Source of the DNA: Craterostigma plantagineum
Lineage: Eukaryota; Streptophyta; Magnoliopsida; Lamiales; Linderniaceae
DNA: 64,000 nucleotides
NCBI GenBank assembly: GCA_027422505.1
Contig: JAPQWV010001592.1
Location: forward strand, 1-64,000
Reading direction: 5' to 3'
Positions 1 to 12,194 of the stretch are shown here, piece after piece. The notes beneath the pieces were generated by a model. The model worked only from the letters and a program-made list of their open reading frames with translations, made no database searches and was not told where the DNA came from. A program made the position numbers and the translations under genes. Within the stretch, counting starts at the first letter, position 1. Every line of letters starts with the position of its first letter.

Positions 1-442
1 CCTTTCAAAGGTTTCCCTACAAACCAATTTTTCCAAGTAGGTGAAGAAGTGGTCGGTTGAATACATTGATCAAGAGATTTCTATAAAGAAAAAAATTCAC
101 AAACTGATTATTTATTTTAAAAATAAACTGAACTCGCCTCGTGAAGAATTTAATTAGGTAGTAAATTAAATACCATGAGGTGAAGTGTGGTATGAAAGAA
201 AGAAAGACAAATCAAATCCCATTTAATCCCACCGGCGTCACTTTCTTTCTTCTTTTGCAGTTTCCTTCTGTCTATTCTCTTTCCCTCAATATCAGTATGG
301 CATTACTTCGCTTCACAATACAATACTACTACTACACAGTCAAATCTCTATTCTTCCTTATTATAGTTTTCTTTCAACAACAATGGAGAAAGAAAGAATC
401 CTTATCAGCTTGCAATAACTGATATAATCATATAATACAACA
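1..442. other. 5' flank of the C2H2-like gene, no gene seen
   Basis: This is AT-rich non-coding sequence with pyrimidine-rich stretches around 240-290 and 340-375 and short out-of-frame ATGs (for example at 383) that meet stops within a dozen codons. It probably holds the promoter and 5' leader of the zinc-finger gene downstream. I see no convincing TATA box. Confidence 0.4.
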
Positions 443-1883
443 ATGAGAGAAGAAGACGAAGAACTCAAATAGCAGCACACAAACAGTTTGGTTCTCCTTG
501 AGAAAATCCCTTCACTGCAGATCAGACTCATCAGACGTTCACAACCCAAGACAAGAAATCAGTTGCTGTCCTTAACCAAGACGACAAGGGCGACGCCGAG
601 GTCTGGCTGTTCGCGGTCGCTGGCCAACCTCAAAGACGTCATTCACGGCAGCAAACGTCACTTGGCCGGCGCTGCTTCCGCCGAGAGGCCGCCGAGCAGC
701 TGCAGCCCGAGATCCATAGGCAGCAGCGAGTTTCTCAACCCTATAGCCCACGAAGTTATACTCACCGGCGGCAACAACTCAAAGTGCGAGCTTAAAATCA
801 CTGGTTTTAACGGCGGCGGCGGCGTCCAACACGACGGCGGAGATAGCGCCGCCGCGAATGGGAGTAATGCCGCTGTTTCGAGCTACGTGATGGGGACTTT
901 AAAGCCCGGCACGCCCATGCATTGCTTCAGCAACCCTTCGTTCAACAACTGCTCGAACACCCCGCCAAGGAAAGTGCAGTAATAAAAATCCAATCTTTAG
1001 AGAAAGAATCAACGGCTCTTCCTTGGAAAGCAATAAGGACGATAGCAGTATAATCTCAAATGGCGTTAGGTGTCACAAGTGTGGAGAGCATTTCGTCAAG
1101 TGGGAGGCGCTCGAATCTCATCATCTCTCTAAACATGCTGGTAATAACTACATAAAAACTAATGAGCAGCAATGTTCTCCTTACTACATTCGATTTTCAA
1201 GAACCGTTTCTGAAACGACAGTTACCGAGCTAATGGAGGGCGACTCGTCTCGCAAGATAGTCGAAATAATATGCCGCTCGAGCCTTAACTTAAATCCGAC
1301 AACATCGTACGGATCGACCGTGTCCTAAAAGTACACAACACTCCAAAACCCTAGCACGCTTCGAAGAGTACAGAGAAGCCGTGAAGGCCAAAGCTAGCAA
1401 GCTGCCCAACAAGAAACACCCGCTGCCTCGCCGACGGCAACGAGCTTCTGAGATTCTACGGCACGACGCTGTCCTGCTCCCTGGGCTGCGGCGACGGCGG
1501 CGGGCAGGCCGCCGCCGGCAGCCTCTGCTTCTCCGACAAGTGCTGCGTGTGCAGAATCGTAAGGCACGGATTTTCTGTCAAGAGGGAGTTCAAGAACGGC
1601 GTGGGGGTTTTCACGACTTCGACCAGCGTCAGGGCGTACGAGTCTATCGGCGACGGCGAGGAGGGAGAGGACGGCGGCGGTTGTCGTCGAGGAAGGCTTT
1701 GGTTCTGTGTCGGGTTATTGCGGGAGGGTTCACCGCCCGTTGGAGCGCATCGAGGACGTGGTGGGTCAAGATGGGTTCGATTCTTTGGCCGGAAAAGTTG
1801 GGCTCCATTCGAACGTTGAGGAGCTTTACTTGCTCGATGTCAAGGCGCTTCTTCCTTGCTTCGTTGTCATGTGTAAGAGTTAG
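443..1883 (+). CDS. C2H2-like zinc finger protein, intronless, frameshifted
   Basis: A plant-specific C2H2-like zinc-finger protein family of unknown biochemical role (the group of Arabidopsis At1g75710/At4g27240). The conserved N-terminus (TVWFSLRKSLHC) is readable from 483. It is followed by SLANLKDVIHGSKRH (~610-660), the SPRSIGSSEFLNPIAHEV block (~700-750), one C2H2 finger with C-x2-C and H-x4-H spacing (~1070-1135), the GDSSRKIVEIICRSS motif (~1240-1285), the RIDRVLKVHNT and ARFEEYREAVK blocks (~1310-1390), a Cys-rich KCCVCRIV segment (~1540-1565) and the family C-terminus ELYLLDVKALLPCFVVMCKS ending at TAG 1881-1883. The reading frame changes at least five times. A TGA sits at 444-446 in the frame of the conserved N-terminus and no in-frame ATG follows it; the ATG at 443 is in another frame. 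Family identity is clear. Whether it is a pseudogene or a sequence-error victim is undecided. Confidence 0.8.
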
Positions 1884-3749
1884 AGTTGTCTTTGGGCACT
1901 TCTCAAGAAATTGAATGACAAGCTTTAGATGTTTTCGCCACGTGATTCTCGGGACTAATTGTAGATTTGGTTATGCTTTGCTTTGTCTATTGAACTGAAT
2001 GAAGATTATCATTGTTCGGATCTTACACTTGATTGATGTAAGAGTTGGATTTTGAGTGATATGTCTCATGCTAACTATTATTGTCTTGAATAAAAGAAAC
2101 TTTTTCTTGAAAAAAAGTGTTATTTTGGGATGGGCTAAAAAATAAAGATCAAATAAGTCAAAATTAATTTGATTTTGGAACAAAACGAGATCCAATGCAT
2201 ACAAGGGACAGAAACAGCTGACTTGGGCAAATAAGTAATACTTCTGAAACAATTTCTTTGTCTTGGTTGATGTTTTACAACGTGGCTTTCATAAGATTCC
2301 GATATGTCCTTTTATTTAATTTTTTTCTCATGGGAAAATGCAAAAATAAATGAATATCGTTTCTCGAACTAAAACTGACATACACTCAGTGAAAAATGTA
2401 ATTTTTTTTGCGGACAATTTGAAATTTCAAATTTTGATGGGCGAATAAAAATAATACAGAGCATATTTTTTGTCTTCGTTGTTGAGTTAGGTCAGTAGCC
2501 TTTATTGCTGATTTAGACTTTACACAATCTGCGAACCTTTATTGTTTGTTTGAAGATCGCTTGAGAAATAAATGTAAAAGATGTTAGTGTAAGAAAGGAA
2601 CAGAACAGAGATTTCTGTCCCTGGTTTTTTGACGAAAAATGTCACAGTTCAAAATTATTAAATAATAATCTCGTTTAAATCCCAAAGCCCGATTACTCAT
2701 CTATCATGGGCCCGGCCGAAATACATACGAAACAAATACGGCCTATTAACAAATACTAAACCCTAAACAAATACAAACCTATAAAACCTGTCCCTCTCAC
2801 AAATCATTATCAGATAATTAACCAAACAATTGAAACTTTAACAAAGAGGGTGAGAACGCAATTTATGTGTGAAATATTAGTTCCCACGTCCAAATATTTT
2901 TCTAGTGGATAAACTTTGAATTTGACCAAAATCCTTTTGCATATAATTCAGCCGATGAGTACATTTCTCCTGAATCATGCGGTCTAGATTTTTCACCTGT
3001 TGTTGCACATTATATTATAGATTAATTATAATCATCACAAACCTTAAATCTACTTAGAGGCTTGGAGAAAATCAAGGATAAGAACGATGTGCAAAAGCAT
3101 GATTGTGATGTTCCACGTAGCACCATTATTAGCCTTTTTCATGTGAGTGAATAATGATAACAAATAACATACACCTAATGAAATGATTAATATTTATTAA
3201 TACAGTACTTTATTTAATGTATGCGTGTGCATGTAAGTGCTGTCACATGCATGATTTCTACACTTTGATGAGATCGAACATTGTACCTTTTTACTTGAAA
3301 GATCAATATTCTCCTTACTTTCATATACAAGTGTTAAAATATAGTCCATTTTATTCCTTCACGATCAAATAGGGTCATCATAGCAAAAATTATGGAATAC
3401 CGTGTGCTTTAAAAATATTCCCCAATCTAAAAATGCTTATTTTTATAATAAATCCCAATTCTGTATAAAAACAAATATTTCTTTGTAATTTTGTATTATA
3501 GTAATAATATTGGCTAACACCACTTTACGATCGTAATATCTATTCTCTTTTCAATCTTTATATCGCTTTGCAATACCACTCGACTTGTGTTTTATATATT
3601 TTACCGTCTGCGCACTACGCAAGAATGTGAACACTCCTTTATTTATCATTTTTTTAGACATTATTAAACCAATCCTATGCAAAACACCTTTACTACTTTT
3701 CATGTGGATAAACAACAAATATTATAAAAAAGGCCTTACGTTCCCTCCT
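1884..3749. other. Intergenic, AT-rich, no gene seen
   Basis: Nothing here matches a gene family I recognise. It holds A/T-rich runs and short ORFs of low complexity. The first ~200 bases are presumably the 3'UTR of the zinc-finger gene. Confidence 0.5.
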
Positions 3750-4330
3750 CTCACATAATTTAATCACTAAATCAACAAATATTCCTTCCTCGCTGTCCGA
3801 TTCATACCGCGTGCCACGTCAGCTTAGGTCAAAGCGGTCAAACCCTTCATTCAGTTTGCCGGTCAGACTTCTGTTAGATTAGTCAACCGTAACTGTGTCG
3901 TCAAAGTATACAAATCCCACGTCATGCTCGCGTCACGCGATCGTCACGTGATCGGCTTGAGCCGCGCGTGCCTAAGCACGTCCCCGATGCTGGCGCGTGG
4001 TAGCAGTGAAAACGGGAATGCACAGCCCGAGGTCAAATATGTCATTCCACACTTGATGCCCACGTTTGGCAAAATTCTAGAGAATTTCGGCAAAGGTTAC
4101 CCGCGTTGGCTCACTTTCCAACCGATCGCGTGCCTACACCGCCAATTAAAGTAACAGTAAATAATAAAAAAAGGGTGGAGGAGTTCTAGCCGAGAACGTT
4201 CCTCGGTGGTCGGTCGCTTGAAGAGAAACCTCCGTTAACTAACGTCGGCACTGCCGTCAACTCATTCAGCTGAGCTGAGACCGTACACTCAACCTCAAAA
4301 GCCTATATAAAGACCTCGTCGTCATTTATC
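3750..4330 (+). promoter_or_regulatory. Promoter region of the GRAS gene
   Basis: The stretch is much richer in G+C than its surroundings. It contains a perfect G-box CACGTG at 3945-3950, further ACGT cores and a TTGAC-type element, and ends in a good TATA box (TATATAA, 4304-4310) about 110 bases before the 5'UTR intron donor. The short ORF at 3924-4154 inside it has no family match and is taken as chance. Confidence 0.6.
4304..4310 (+). promoter_or_regulatory. TATA box of GRAS gene
   Basis: TATATAA within GCCTATATAAAG. Transcription would start near 4335-4340, followed by a leader that is interrupted by an intron. Confidence 0.65.
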
Positions 4331-4424
4331 GTTAATCTTCTTTCGACTAATTAAGCCTTCCCAAGAACAGAAAATAAAAATTCAGAGTTCGTACGTAAAA
4401 TCCAAGCTCACAGGAATCATTAGG

Positions 4425-5011
4425 GTACGTCAATTCGACAACTTCGCTGTTGAGATTTCGGTTTTGTTGTTTAATTCGAGTTTTTAGTCCCAATCCGTAG
4501 TTTTTCTCCTTTTTTTTTTTGCTGCGAAGATGAGAAACGAATCGTTTTCTGTGCTGCGACGTGTATTAACCTTTCGCCTTCGTTAACGCATCAATTGTCG
4601 TTTGTGATTAAAAACATGGAGACTTTCGGATGGTCAAGGAGTTGAATTTGGTTAAAGTTGAAACTTTTGTGGACCTCTTTTCTTATTATAAATATTATTG
4701 TAATCTTCCTCGCATACTTTGAATAAGGGATGGATGGTCATTTGTAACCTCATATGGAGAAGACTTGTTTTACTTCTTTCTACGCAAGAATTCATCTAGC
4801 CTCTGTCTTTCCTTTCAGAGCTCATAACTAGTAGGTATCAATGATGTTTTTATCTGCTTCTGTTTCATCTCTTGTTCTTCTTCCCTTGAAGAGTTTTGTT
4901 TCTCTGTTTCTAGCTTGGATTGCATGCATTTAATGGCTTCCTACCCAATACCTTCTATACATGGACAGATTGCTACTGCATTAATTTTCCTGTATCTTTC
5001 TCTTCTTTCAG
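4425..5011 (+). other. 5'UTR intron of GRAS gene
   Basis: Donor GTACGT at 4425 and acceptor TTCTTTCAG ending at 5011, with a long T-rich interior. The first start codon of the protein (5130) lies downstream, so the intron is entirely in the leader. Leader introns are common in PAT1-group GRAS genes. The donor could alternatively be the GTACGT at 4391. Confidence 0.6.
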
Positions 5012-5129
5012 GTCAATACCATATTGCTTGAAGATGGGATTCTAAACTGATTTGCTGCCTAGCGTGTTTTCAGACAACCTTATTCGCCGAAGAACCTCAT
5101 GAACTCTCTTTGAGTCTCGCCTATCTGAT

Positions 5130-6765
5130 ATGGACTCTCGGTTTTCGGACACAGCAGAGTAGCGAATTCTTCCGAACTATCGTCTTGCCAACAAGGCTAG
5201 TAGGATCCCTAAAAGTCGAACCATCGACCATCTCCCCCGACTCTCCTTTCTCAACCTATTCCGACGCCTCACCCGTCACACCTTACAGCAGAACCATAGA
5301 ACACCAACAGCAGCGTCCTTCGACAACAACACATCCTCGACCTTCTCTGGGCTATCAACAACCACATCACTTTCGCCATGGTAAATCAACAACGATCCTC
5401 AGCGTATGAGACACGCCCTGCAAGAACTAGAGACAGCCCTCATGTCCAACTCCGACGAACGAAGACAACAAGGAAGCCACCAAACTCCGACGACCGAAGA
5501 AGACAGCCTCAGACGCCCAGTCAAAGCTCGAGATCTTGGAGTCAAACACAAGAAGGAGGCGGTCGAGGTTCTTCCTCTCATTCGCCCGTGGATTCCCAGG
5601 CTGAAAAAACGGTGGAAAATAACTCGCCCTTACAGGCCGTCCCCCCCAACAACCTCAAGCAGCTGCTCGTCGCCTGCGCTCGAGCCCTGTCAGAAAACGA
5701 CCTGCAAGAATTCGGAAGGCTCGAAAAGCTCGCCCGAGCCTCAGTCTCAGTCACCGGCGAGCCCATCCAGCGCCTCGGGGCATACATGATCGAGGGCTTG
5801 GTGGCCCGTAAGCACCACTCGGGCACGAACATCTACCGAGCCCTAAAGTGCAATGAGCCCGAAGGAAAAGCCCTCCTCTCTTACATGCACATCCTCTACG
5901 AAGTATGCCTTACCTAAAATTCGGGTACATGGCCGCCAACGGAGCCATAGCAGAGGCTTGCAAGAACGAGGACAGAATACACATCGTAGACTTCCAAATC
6001 GCCCAGGGAACGCAGTGGCTCACCCTCCTTCAGGCCTAGCAGCCAGGCCCGGCGGTCCCCCGCACGTAAGAATAACTGGGATCGACGACCCGCTTTCGAA
6101 ATACGCCCGCGGTGCGGGCTAGCCGCCATAGAGGCCCGTTTGGCAGCCGTCTCGTCCAAGTTCAAAATCCCAGTCGAGTTCCACGCCGTACCAGTGTACG
6201 CCCCAGACGTGACGAAAGAGATGCTCGGCGTCAGGCCAAGCGAGGCCTTAGCGGTGAACTTCCCCTTGCAGCTGCACCACACGCCCGACGAGAGCGTGGA
6301 CGTTTCGAACCCTAGGGACCGTTTGCTGAGGATGGTGAGGTCCATGAACCCCAAGGTGGTCACCCTCATAGAGCAAGAGTCGAACGCGAATACGACCCCT
6401 TTCCTGCCCCGGTTCGTGGAGGCGCTGGACTACTACTCGGCGATGTTCGAGTCCATCGACGTTACGATGGCTAGGGACAGGAAGAGAGGGTAGCGTGGAG
6501 GAGCAGTGCTTGGCTAGGGACGTGGTGAATATCATTGCCTGCGAGGGGAAGGATAGGGTGGAGAGGCATGAGCTGCTTGGGAAGTGGAGGCTCAGGTTTG
6601 CCATGGCTGGTTTTAGGGCATTTCCTCTGAGTTCTTACGTGAACTCTGTGATACGAGGTTGCTGATGAGTTACTCGGAGAGTTATAGGTTGGTGGAGAAG
6701 GATGGTGCTATGTTGCTTGGGTGGGGAAGGCTAGGAATCTTGTTTCTGCGTCTGCTTGGCATTGA
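5130..6765 (+). CDS. SCL5-like: GRAS family transcription regulator, PAT1/SCL5-type
   Basis: A nuclear GRAS-domain regulator of the PAT1/SCL21/SCL5 group (phytochrome and stress signalling in Arabidopsis). The start at 5130 reads MDSRFSDTAE. The group-specific ALQELETALMS box is at ~5410-5445. The GRAS domain follows: LHR I (NNLKQLLVACARALSEND, ~5645-5705; EPIQRLGAYMIEGLVARK, ~5760-5812), the VHIID motif as HIVDFQIAQGTQW (~5983-6020), HVRITGIDDP (~6063-6090), LHR II, PFYRE-like and RVER regions, and the SAW end SASAWH with stop TGA at 6763-6765. Coding sequence is GC-rich and the gene is intronless in the coding part, as usual. The frame breaks at ~5162, ~5400, ~5470, ~5915, ~6038, ~6120, ~6490, ~6650 and ~6725, nearly all single-base. 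All domain blocks are well conserved, which argues for sequence error or a very recent loss. Confidence 0.88.
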
Positions 6766-7620
6766 AAGGTTTTTTTTTGTCTTTTGCTTAATATATAGTT
6801 TGAATTTGTTGCAGTGAGATTAAAGGGAATACTGTGTATGTCTTGTCTTGTGTAGGACGACTATACACTACATCTGCCTTTTTATTTTCGACTGATTAGG
6901 AATATTATGATTGATTGGCAACATGGTGCTTGTGTTTTTGTTTCCTAATTATATGAGTGCAATTTTAACATCTGTTTTTTCATTTTCATTTAGCCCGTGG
7001 GAACATAAGGCTCAACTCTTATTGGAAAGGAAAATGGATTCATCTTAGATGATTATGAATACGAAATGGGAAAACCTTGCACCAACAATTTTTCACCAGA
7101 ATTCATGTTACACTTGTGATAATATTTTGTCCAAACCATACATTTCATAAATGAAAAGAATATACAAATGGCGAAATAACCACGAGCATTTTAGAGACTA
7201 GGATGCCATTGCAGGGAAAGCCAACGGATTATTTCTGCATGTTATGGAAGAATATGCCATATCCATACCATATTATCATTATACGGAACAGTTTCAAAAT
7301 TTCCGTCTGTCCCTACTTAACTAAAAATGGATAAATAAAAATGTGATGTGCACATGTATGCTTTCGAACGTAATCAATTTGAATTTCCCTTTTGAATTCG
7401 AGGAATTATTCCTTATCCATCGGAATGTAATATACTGTATCTACTGACGCGCACACCACTTGCATATAAACCAAAAATCAGCCGCAAATATATGACGATA
7501 AAGCTTTTTAAAACTATATATATCGAGGAAATTGCTCATCAGTTGCTGTTTAATTTCCACCCCTCGATATTAATTGCCAGAGTAGCCACAAACTACGCAG
7601 GACACACACACATATATACA
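6766..7620. other. Intergenic between GRAS and transporter genes
   Basis: The first ~150 bases are probably GRAS 3'UTR. The rest is AT-rich without ORFs, RNA genes or repeats that I can support. Confidence 0.5.
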
Positions 7621-7628
7621 TATAAATA
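7621..7628 (+). promoter_or_regulatory. TATA box of OCT4-like gene
   Basis: TATAAATA, about 200 bases upstream of the start codon at 7824. The intervening leader is A/C-rich, as usual for plant 5'UTRs. Confidence 0.5.
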
Positions 7629-7823
7629 AAACAACAAAGTGTAGCATCCATCATCCTCATCCTAGTCCTATATTATCTCCCAATTTCCCCACCAACTATT
7701 ATATATAAAAAAAGAAACAGAATTCAGAAAAAACAAAAGCTCCTCGATTTATCTCGAGGAGATCAATAAAGGGATATATCGTCGATCAGTATCTGAAAAA
7801 ATAAACCCTTCTTTTCCCAAACC

Positions 7824-10800
7824 ATGTACGAACCATCGACCCATGACCAATCGCCCGACCCGAACCTTCGGGTCCCGCTCCTCGACCCATACCCGGAACC
7901 AAGGACGACGGCCAGCACCGCCCCTCAACGGCAAGCAACGGCGGCTGTGCATCGACGACATGCTTAGAGACCACTGCGGCGAGTTTGGGCTGTGGCAGCT
8001 CAGGCACTTCCCTTACGAGCCTCGCCTGGGCTTTAGAGGCGTTTCACACCATGGTCGTCATCTTCGCCGACCGTGAGCGGCGGTGAACTGTATAAAACTG
8101 TAGTAGCATATGCGGGCTCGGGCGGGCTCGTGGGAGTGGGCCGGCGGCGAGGGTAGTTCGACGGTGGCCGAGTTTGGATTGTCTGCGGCGATAAGTATAA
8201 GGTGGGGTTGGTTCAAGCCGTGTTCTTCGCTGGCTGCATGATTGGTGAGTATTTATTTACTTCATTTTACCTTTTTCTGTTTTGGGAAATTATAAATGTA
8301 GTGGTCGTCCTCGTTTATTCGGTTGAAATCGTCTGTCCCACAATTCATGTCCCACTTCCCGTCCCAATTTGTTAAAATAATTCTTACGATTATCGAAAAA
8401 TATATGATATGAATATCAAATTGATCATCATAAAACAAGGAATAAATTAGATGTGTTTATTTATTTTTATCTCATAAATCACATGAAATAATAATGATTT
8501 AATGATTTGGTGGAATATGAAATTAAAGTAATTAATAAACAAAAAAGAAAATTTTGAACCGCAGATCTACAATTCAACGGATCAGATAATTTGGGACATA
8601 GAGGGGACAATAATAAATGTGGGACATATGATTTCATGCGCGTTTATTGCAATTTATTACGTCTCGTAAATGAATTTCGAAAACGTTGATGTCAGTCAGT
8701 GCGATGAGTTTTCCAAAACGTCTTGTTAAATGAATTTTGGGACATTTTCATTTCAGGCCCCTACATAAGTATAATTTAGGGTTCAGACCCTCTTCGAAAA
8801 ATATTTAGTTTTAAGGACCCATTTTCTATGCAGTACCACTTTATTGCTCTTACATACCAGTATGTTGAAATTCTGTACCATAAAACCATAATCGGTTACC
8901 AGTTTATTATCATCTGATACCAGTTTATTTTCTGGATTACCACTTTATTGCTATGACATACCAGTATGTTGAAAGTTTGTAACACAAAACAATCATTCTA
9001 TACCAGTTCATATATTTTTCATACCACTTTTTTACACACACAAAATGGGTCCTTTAACCTAAAAAATTCTTAAACAGGGTCTAATTCGAAATCAAACACT
9101 TAAAGGGGCCTGATTTCGAATTGATCCATGAATTTTTTGCTTGTTTCTGTGGATGTTATATTCATTATTATTAATTATTTCTGATCATATTGTTTACAAA
9201 TCATCTTTAATAGTCGGGGGATTTTTATCTAGTGGTTTTTCTGGAAAGTAAGACAAGGATAGATATACTCGTATTAGGGAGCTTAGCATAAAAAAAACGA
9301 TGATAATGATTAAAAATAGAATAAATAAATTGTAGCTTGTATTCAATCTAGAAACCATGACGTCTGTTTTCTAAAAATATAATTATTCTCTGGTAGATGA
9401 TGGATAACGTTAGACGTTTTGTCTATTACATAATGTATGAATAGTCTTAATAGGTTACAAGATTGATGATGCACTCACTTATCGTTCACGTTTATCATCC
9501 TAAAAAAATGCATACACACCATACCATGATATTAATAAATACAATTCCCATGCACATGACGTCATCATTTTATTTATTTATTATTTTTAGGCGCTGGTGT
9601 CTTCGGACACCTATCGGACTCGAAACTCGGCCGTAAGGGCTCGCTTTTAGTCGTATGCCTCCTAAACTCAATCTTCGGATGCATAACCTCAATCTCCCCA
9701 AACTACTGGGCCTACGCACTCCTCCGACTCCTCACGGGATTCAGTACGGGTGGTGTCGGGCTCTGCGCCTTCGTCCTAGCAACCGAGCCCGTGGGCCCCA
9801 CCAAGCGTGGAGTCGCCGGAATGTCGACCTTCTACTTTTTTTCCGGCGGGATTGCCTTACTCTCCGGCGTGGCGTACCTCTTCGAGTCGTGGAGGGACCT
9901 CTACGTCGCCACCTCCGTCCCCTCCGCCCTGTTCCTCGTCGCTGTCCTTCCATTCCTCTCGGAGTCCCCGAGGTGGTACCTCATCAGGGGACGGCCTGAC
10001 CTCGCGATGGACGTCATGAGGAAGATCGCCAGACGCAATGGCAAAACTATACCCGATGATGTCGTACTCGCGCTCGACGAGGAGGCTGCAGTGGACGGGG
10101 AACATAAGGACGCCGTTATTACGGGTGAGTTCGAAAAAGAAAATAAGTCAATCCACTTTTGCCCCGATTTGTTATTGTTGAGCGACAAATCACTTCACCT
10201 AAAAGCTTAAACTTGACAGAAAGTGTATCATTTTGATTTCATATATTATATACCCAGCACGTCACCTCACGTGTTATTTTGATGTAGAGTACGTGCGCTT
10301 GGTATACGGAATTCGATGGGGAAAAGTAAAGGAAAATTATAATCGTACTACACACGAGCGTAACATGCAACGTATTGATGCATGCCATTACTCTTCTCCT
10401 TTTTTCTTTTCATCATCGAATTACGCATTCCAAATGCACCCTTGATACGCTATAGTGATAATTTGTAATCATACCCATGACTTTTAGACCTGTGATCTTA
10501 AATCATGCTGAATGACCATTTCACCTAAAAACCAAAGGTTGAAGAGACTGCATCAATTTTTTTGTTGCAGGATCACTCGTCGACGTCCTCCGCTCGCACC
10601 CTCACGAGGATCCGCCTGTTCCTGGCCGTGGCCATCAACTTCTTCTGCTCGATCGTCTACTACGGCCTTAGCCTGAACGTCGTGAACTTAGGGACCAACC
10701 TACACCTGAACGTCTTCCTCAACGCAGCGGCCGAGATGCCCGCCTTCCTACTCACCGCGCTCATGCTCGATCGGTTCGGGCGAAAGCCACTGGCGGTCGG

Positions 10801-11201
10801 GACCCAGTGGTTCAGCGGGGCGTTCTGTATCCTCGGGGCGGGCCTCGGGACCCGCGAGTTATGGAAGACGACGAGGATGGTGTGCGGGATTTTGGGCATT
10901 TTCGGGATGGCGGGGACGTACAATTTGCTGTTTATCTACATGGTGGAGCTTTTCCCGACGGTGGTTAGGAACGCAGCACTGGGTGCGGGACCCAGGCGGG
11001 GCAACTGGGGGCAATTTTGGCGCCGATCGTCGTGGTTATGGGAGAGAGGGTGCCGTTCTTGGTTTTCGGGGTAGCGGGATTTTGGGGGGCGTTTTGGCGT
11101 TTTTCTTGCCCGAGACTTTGAATAAGCCGTTGTACGATACCATGTTAGGGTTGGAGGAGGGTGAGGGCGGCGGCGAAGAACGGAGAGAGGTTTTAGAGTA
11201 G
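7824..11201 (+). CDS. OCT4-like: Organic cation/carnitine transporter 4-like, 3 exons
   Basis: A major-facilitator membrane carrier of the plant OCT group (closest in motifs to Arabidopsis OCT4), expected on the vacuolar membrane. Exons are 7824-8244 (donor GTGAGT), 9591-10124 (acceptor TTTTTAG, donor GTGAGT) and 10571-11201 (acceptor TTGCAG); stop TAG 11199-11201. Exon 1 gives LCIDDMLRDHCGEFGLWQLRHF and the first membrane span region. Exon 2 carries the MFS signature around GHLSDSKLGRKGS, RLLTGFSTGGVGL and PSKRG-like/GMSTFYFFSGGIALLSG. Exon 3 carries FLAVAINFFCSIVYYGLSLNV, LDRFGRKPL, GIFGMAGTYNLLFIYM, ELFPTVVRNAALG and the C-terminal LPETLNKPLYDTM. Single-base frame breaks occur in exon 1 (~7920 and ~8010-8160), early exon 2 (~9660) and exon 3 (~10600, ~10990, ~11060-11090). 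Intron 1 is long because it hosts a dispersed repeat. Confidence 0.88.
8753..9128 (+). repeat. Dispersed TCAGGCCCC-ended repeat, copy 1, in OCT4 intron 1
   Basis: About 370 bases starting TCAGGCCCCT and ending AGGGGCCTGA, so its termini are inverted repeats. The interior has two imperfect copies of a block with TACCACTTTATTGCT and CATACCAGTATGTTGAAA. An inverted relative lies at 12195-12553 and related ends flank the Sirevirus at 14218 and ~24046. It has no coding capacity and is probably a non-autonomous DNA element. Confidence 0.6.
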
Positions 11202-11339
11202 GATTGTTTGGCCAATTAATTTCTTTTTAATTTCACGATTTTGGTTGACTATTTTTGGATTTTATTGGATATCTATGCTTATGTATGGAGCTTAGTCGTC
11301 AATGAAATCGTCCATGCAAAACAAAGTTTGAAACGTATA
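11202..11339. other. 3' flank of the OCT4-like gene
   Basis: T-rich sequence consistent with the transporter 3'UTR. No separate feature is seen. Confidence 0.4.
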
Positions 11340-12060
11340 TGACTATGATATGGACTAAATCAGATAGGCCAACAAGAAATATTAAGCAAAAGGCCCAATC
11401 GGCCCAAAACAGGAAAATAACTGGATAAAGATAATACAGCTGCAGGAGCCTTCTAAAATAGCGTGCTACCCTCATGCAGAAGAGGCTTCCTCAATACGCT
11501 TCATGAGAAAAGACCCCTCTAAAATAGACAGAGATACGTGTCGACTCTTGGTAGGGCATCACACTGTTTCAGACTATGACTGTTGCAGAAAGGGCACTCA
11601 GTGGCAGCCTTATCACTGTTCATCGTACACATCAGTCACGTCCCCTGAAATTCTGGGGTACTACTTGGGAGAGCTGCTGGGAACTGCTATAAAAGGAAGG
11701 ACTTAGCCATTTTCAAGCAGACCATCATCATTCCAGATACGAAGAAGACTTCATATTTTCTCTCTTTTAACATATCTAGCAGTCTCTTTTAGATCTTTCA
11801 TATTTCTGAGCGAAGTGAGGATCGATCGAGTGTGTAATCCATGAAGATATAGTGGAAATAAGTTCCCAGCGCCCCATGGACGTAGGATCTGCAAAGATCC
11901 GAACCACGTAATCCTCGTGTTCTTTTCGTTTACGTCCCCTTTACATCCCCCCTTAAAAACAGCACCTTAGGCACTTAAAAACTCCATAATCTTCAATCTA
12001 CCGCTATATAAATTTACCCACACACATATAAATTCTGTTGATTGGGTTTGCCCCAATCAG
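11340..12060 (+). repeat. Promoter-like repeat, possible solo LTR or viral-type leader, unclassified
   Basis: The segment has a strong promoter layout: CTATAAAAGG at ~11688-11697, then a CT-rich leader. Further on is a stretch (CATGGACGTAGGATCTGC...GAACCACGTAATCC, ~11875-11912) resembling text common near the ends of plant retroelement LTRs. It ends close to a perfect 8-bp stem hairpin (12039-12059, TGATTGGG/CCCAATCA). No internal retroelement coding region is attached and I could not fix TG..CA ends or a duplication. It could be a solo LTR or a fragment of an endogenous pararetroviral leader; this is undecided. Confidence 0.35.
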
Positions 12061-12194
12061 ACTACTACTTTGCTCCATAATGGCGACTCGAGAAACAGAA
12101 AAAGCCTGTCAAGTCTATAGTATAATCTTTAATCTAAATATCGACATTATCTTATTCGGATATCACTATCCCGAAAAAAAAATGTATATTTGAA

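Noticed and set aside
1971..2252. A 93-codon minus-strand ORF after the zinc-finger gene
   Set aside because: AT-rich, hydrophobic by composition, no recognisable motif.
3924..4154. A 76-codon ORF upstream of the GRAS gene
   Set aside because: No family match; it overlaps a promoter region rich in ACGT cores and ends before the TATA box. Taken as chance in GC-rich DNA.
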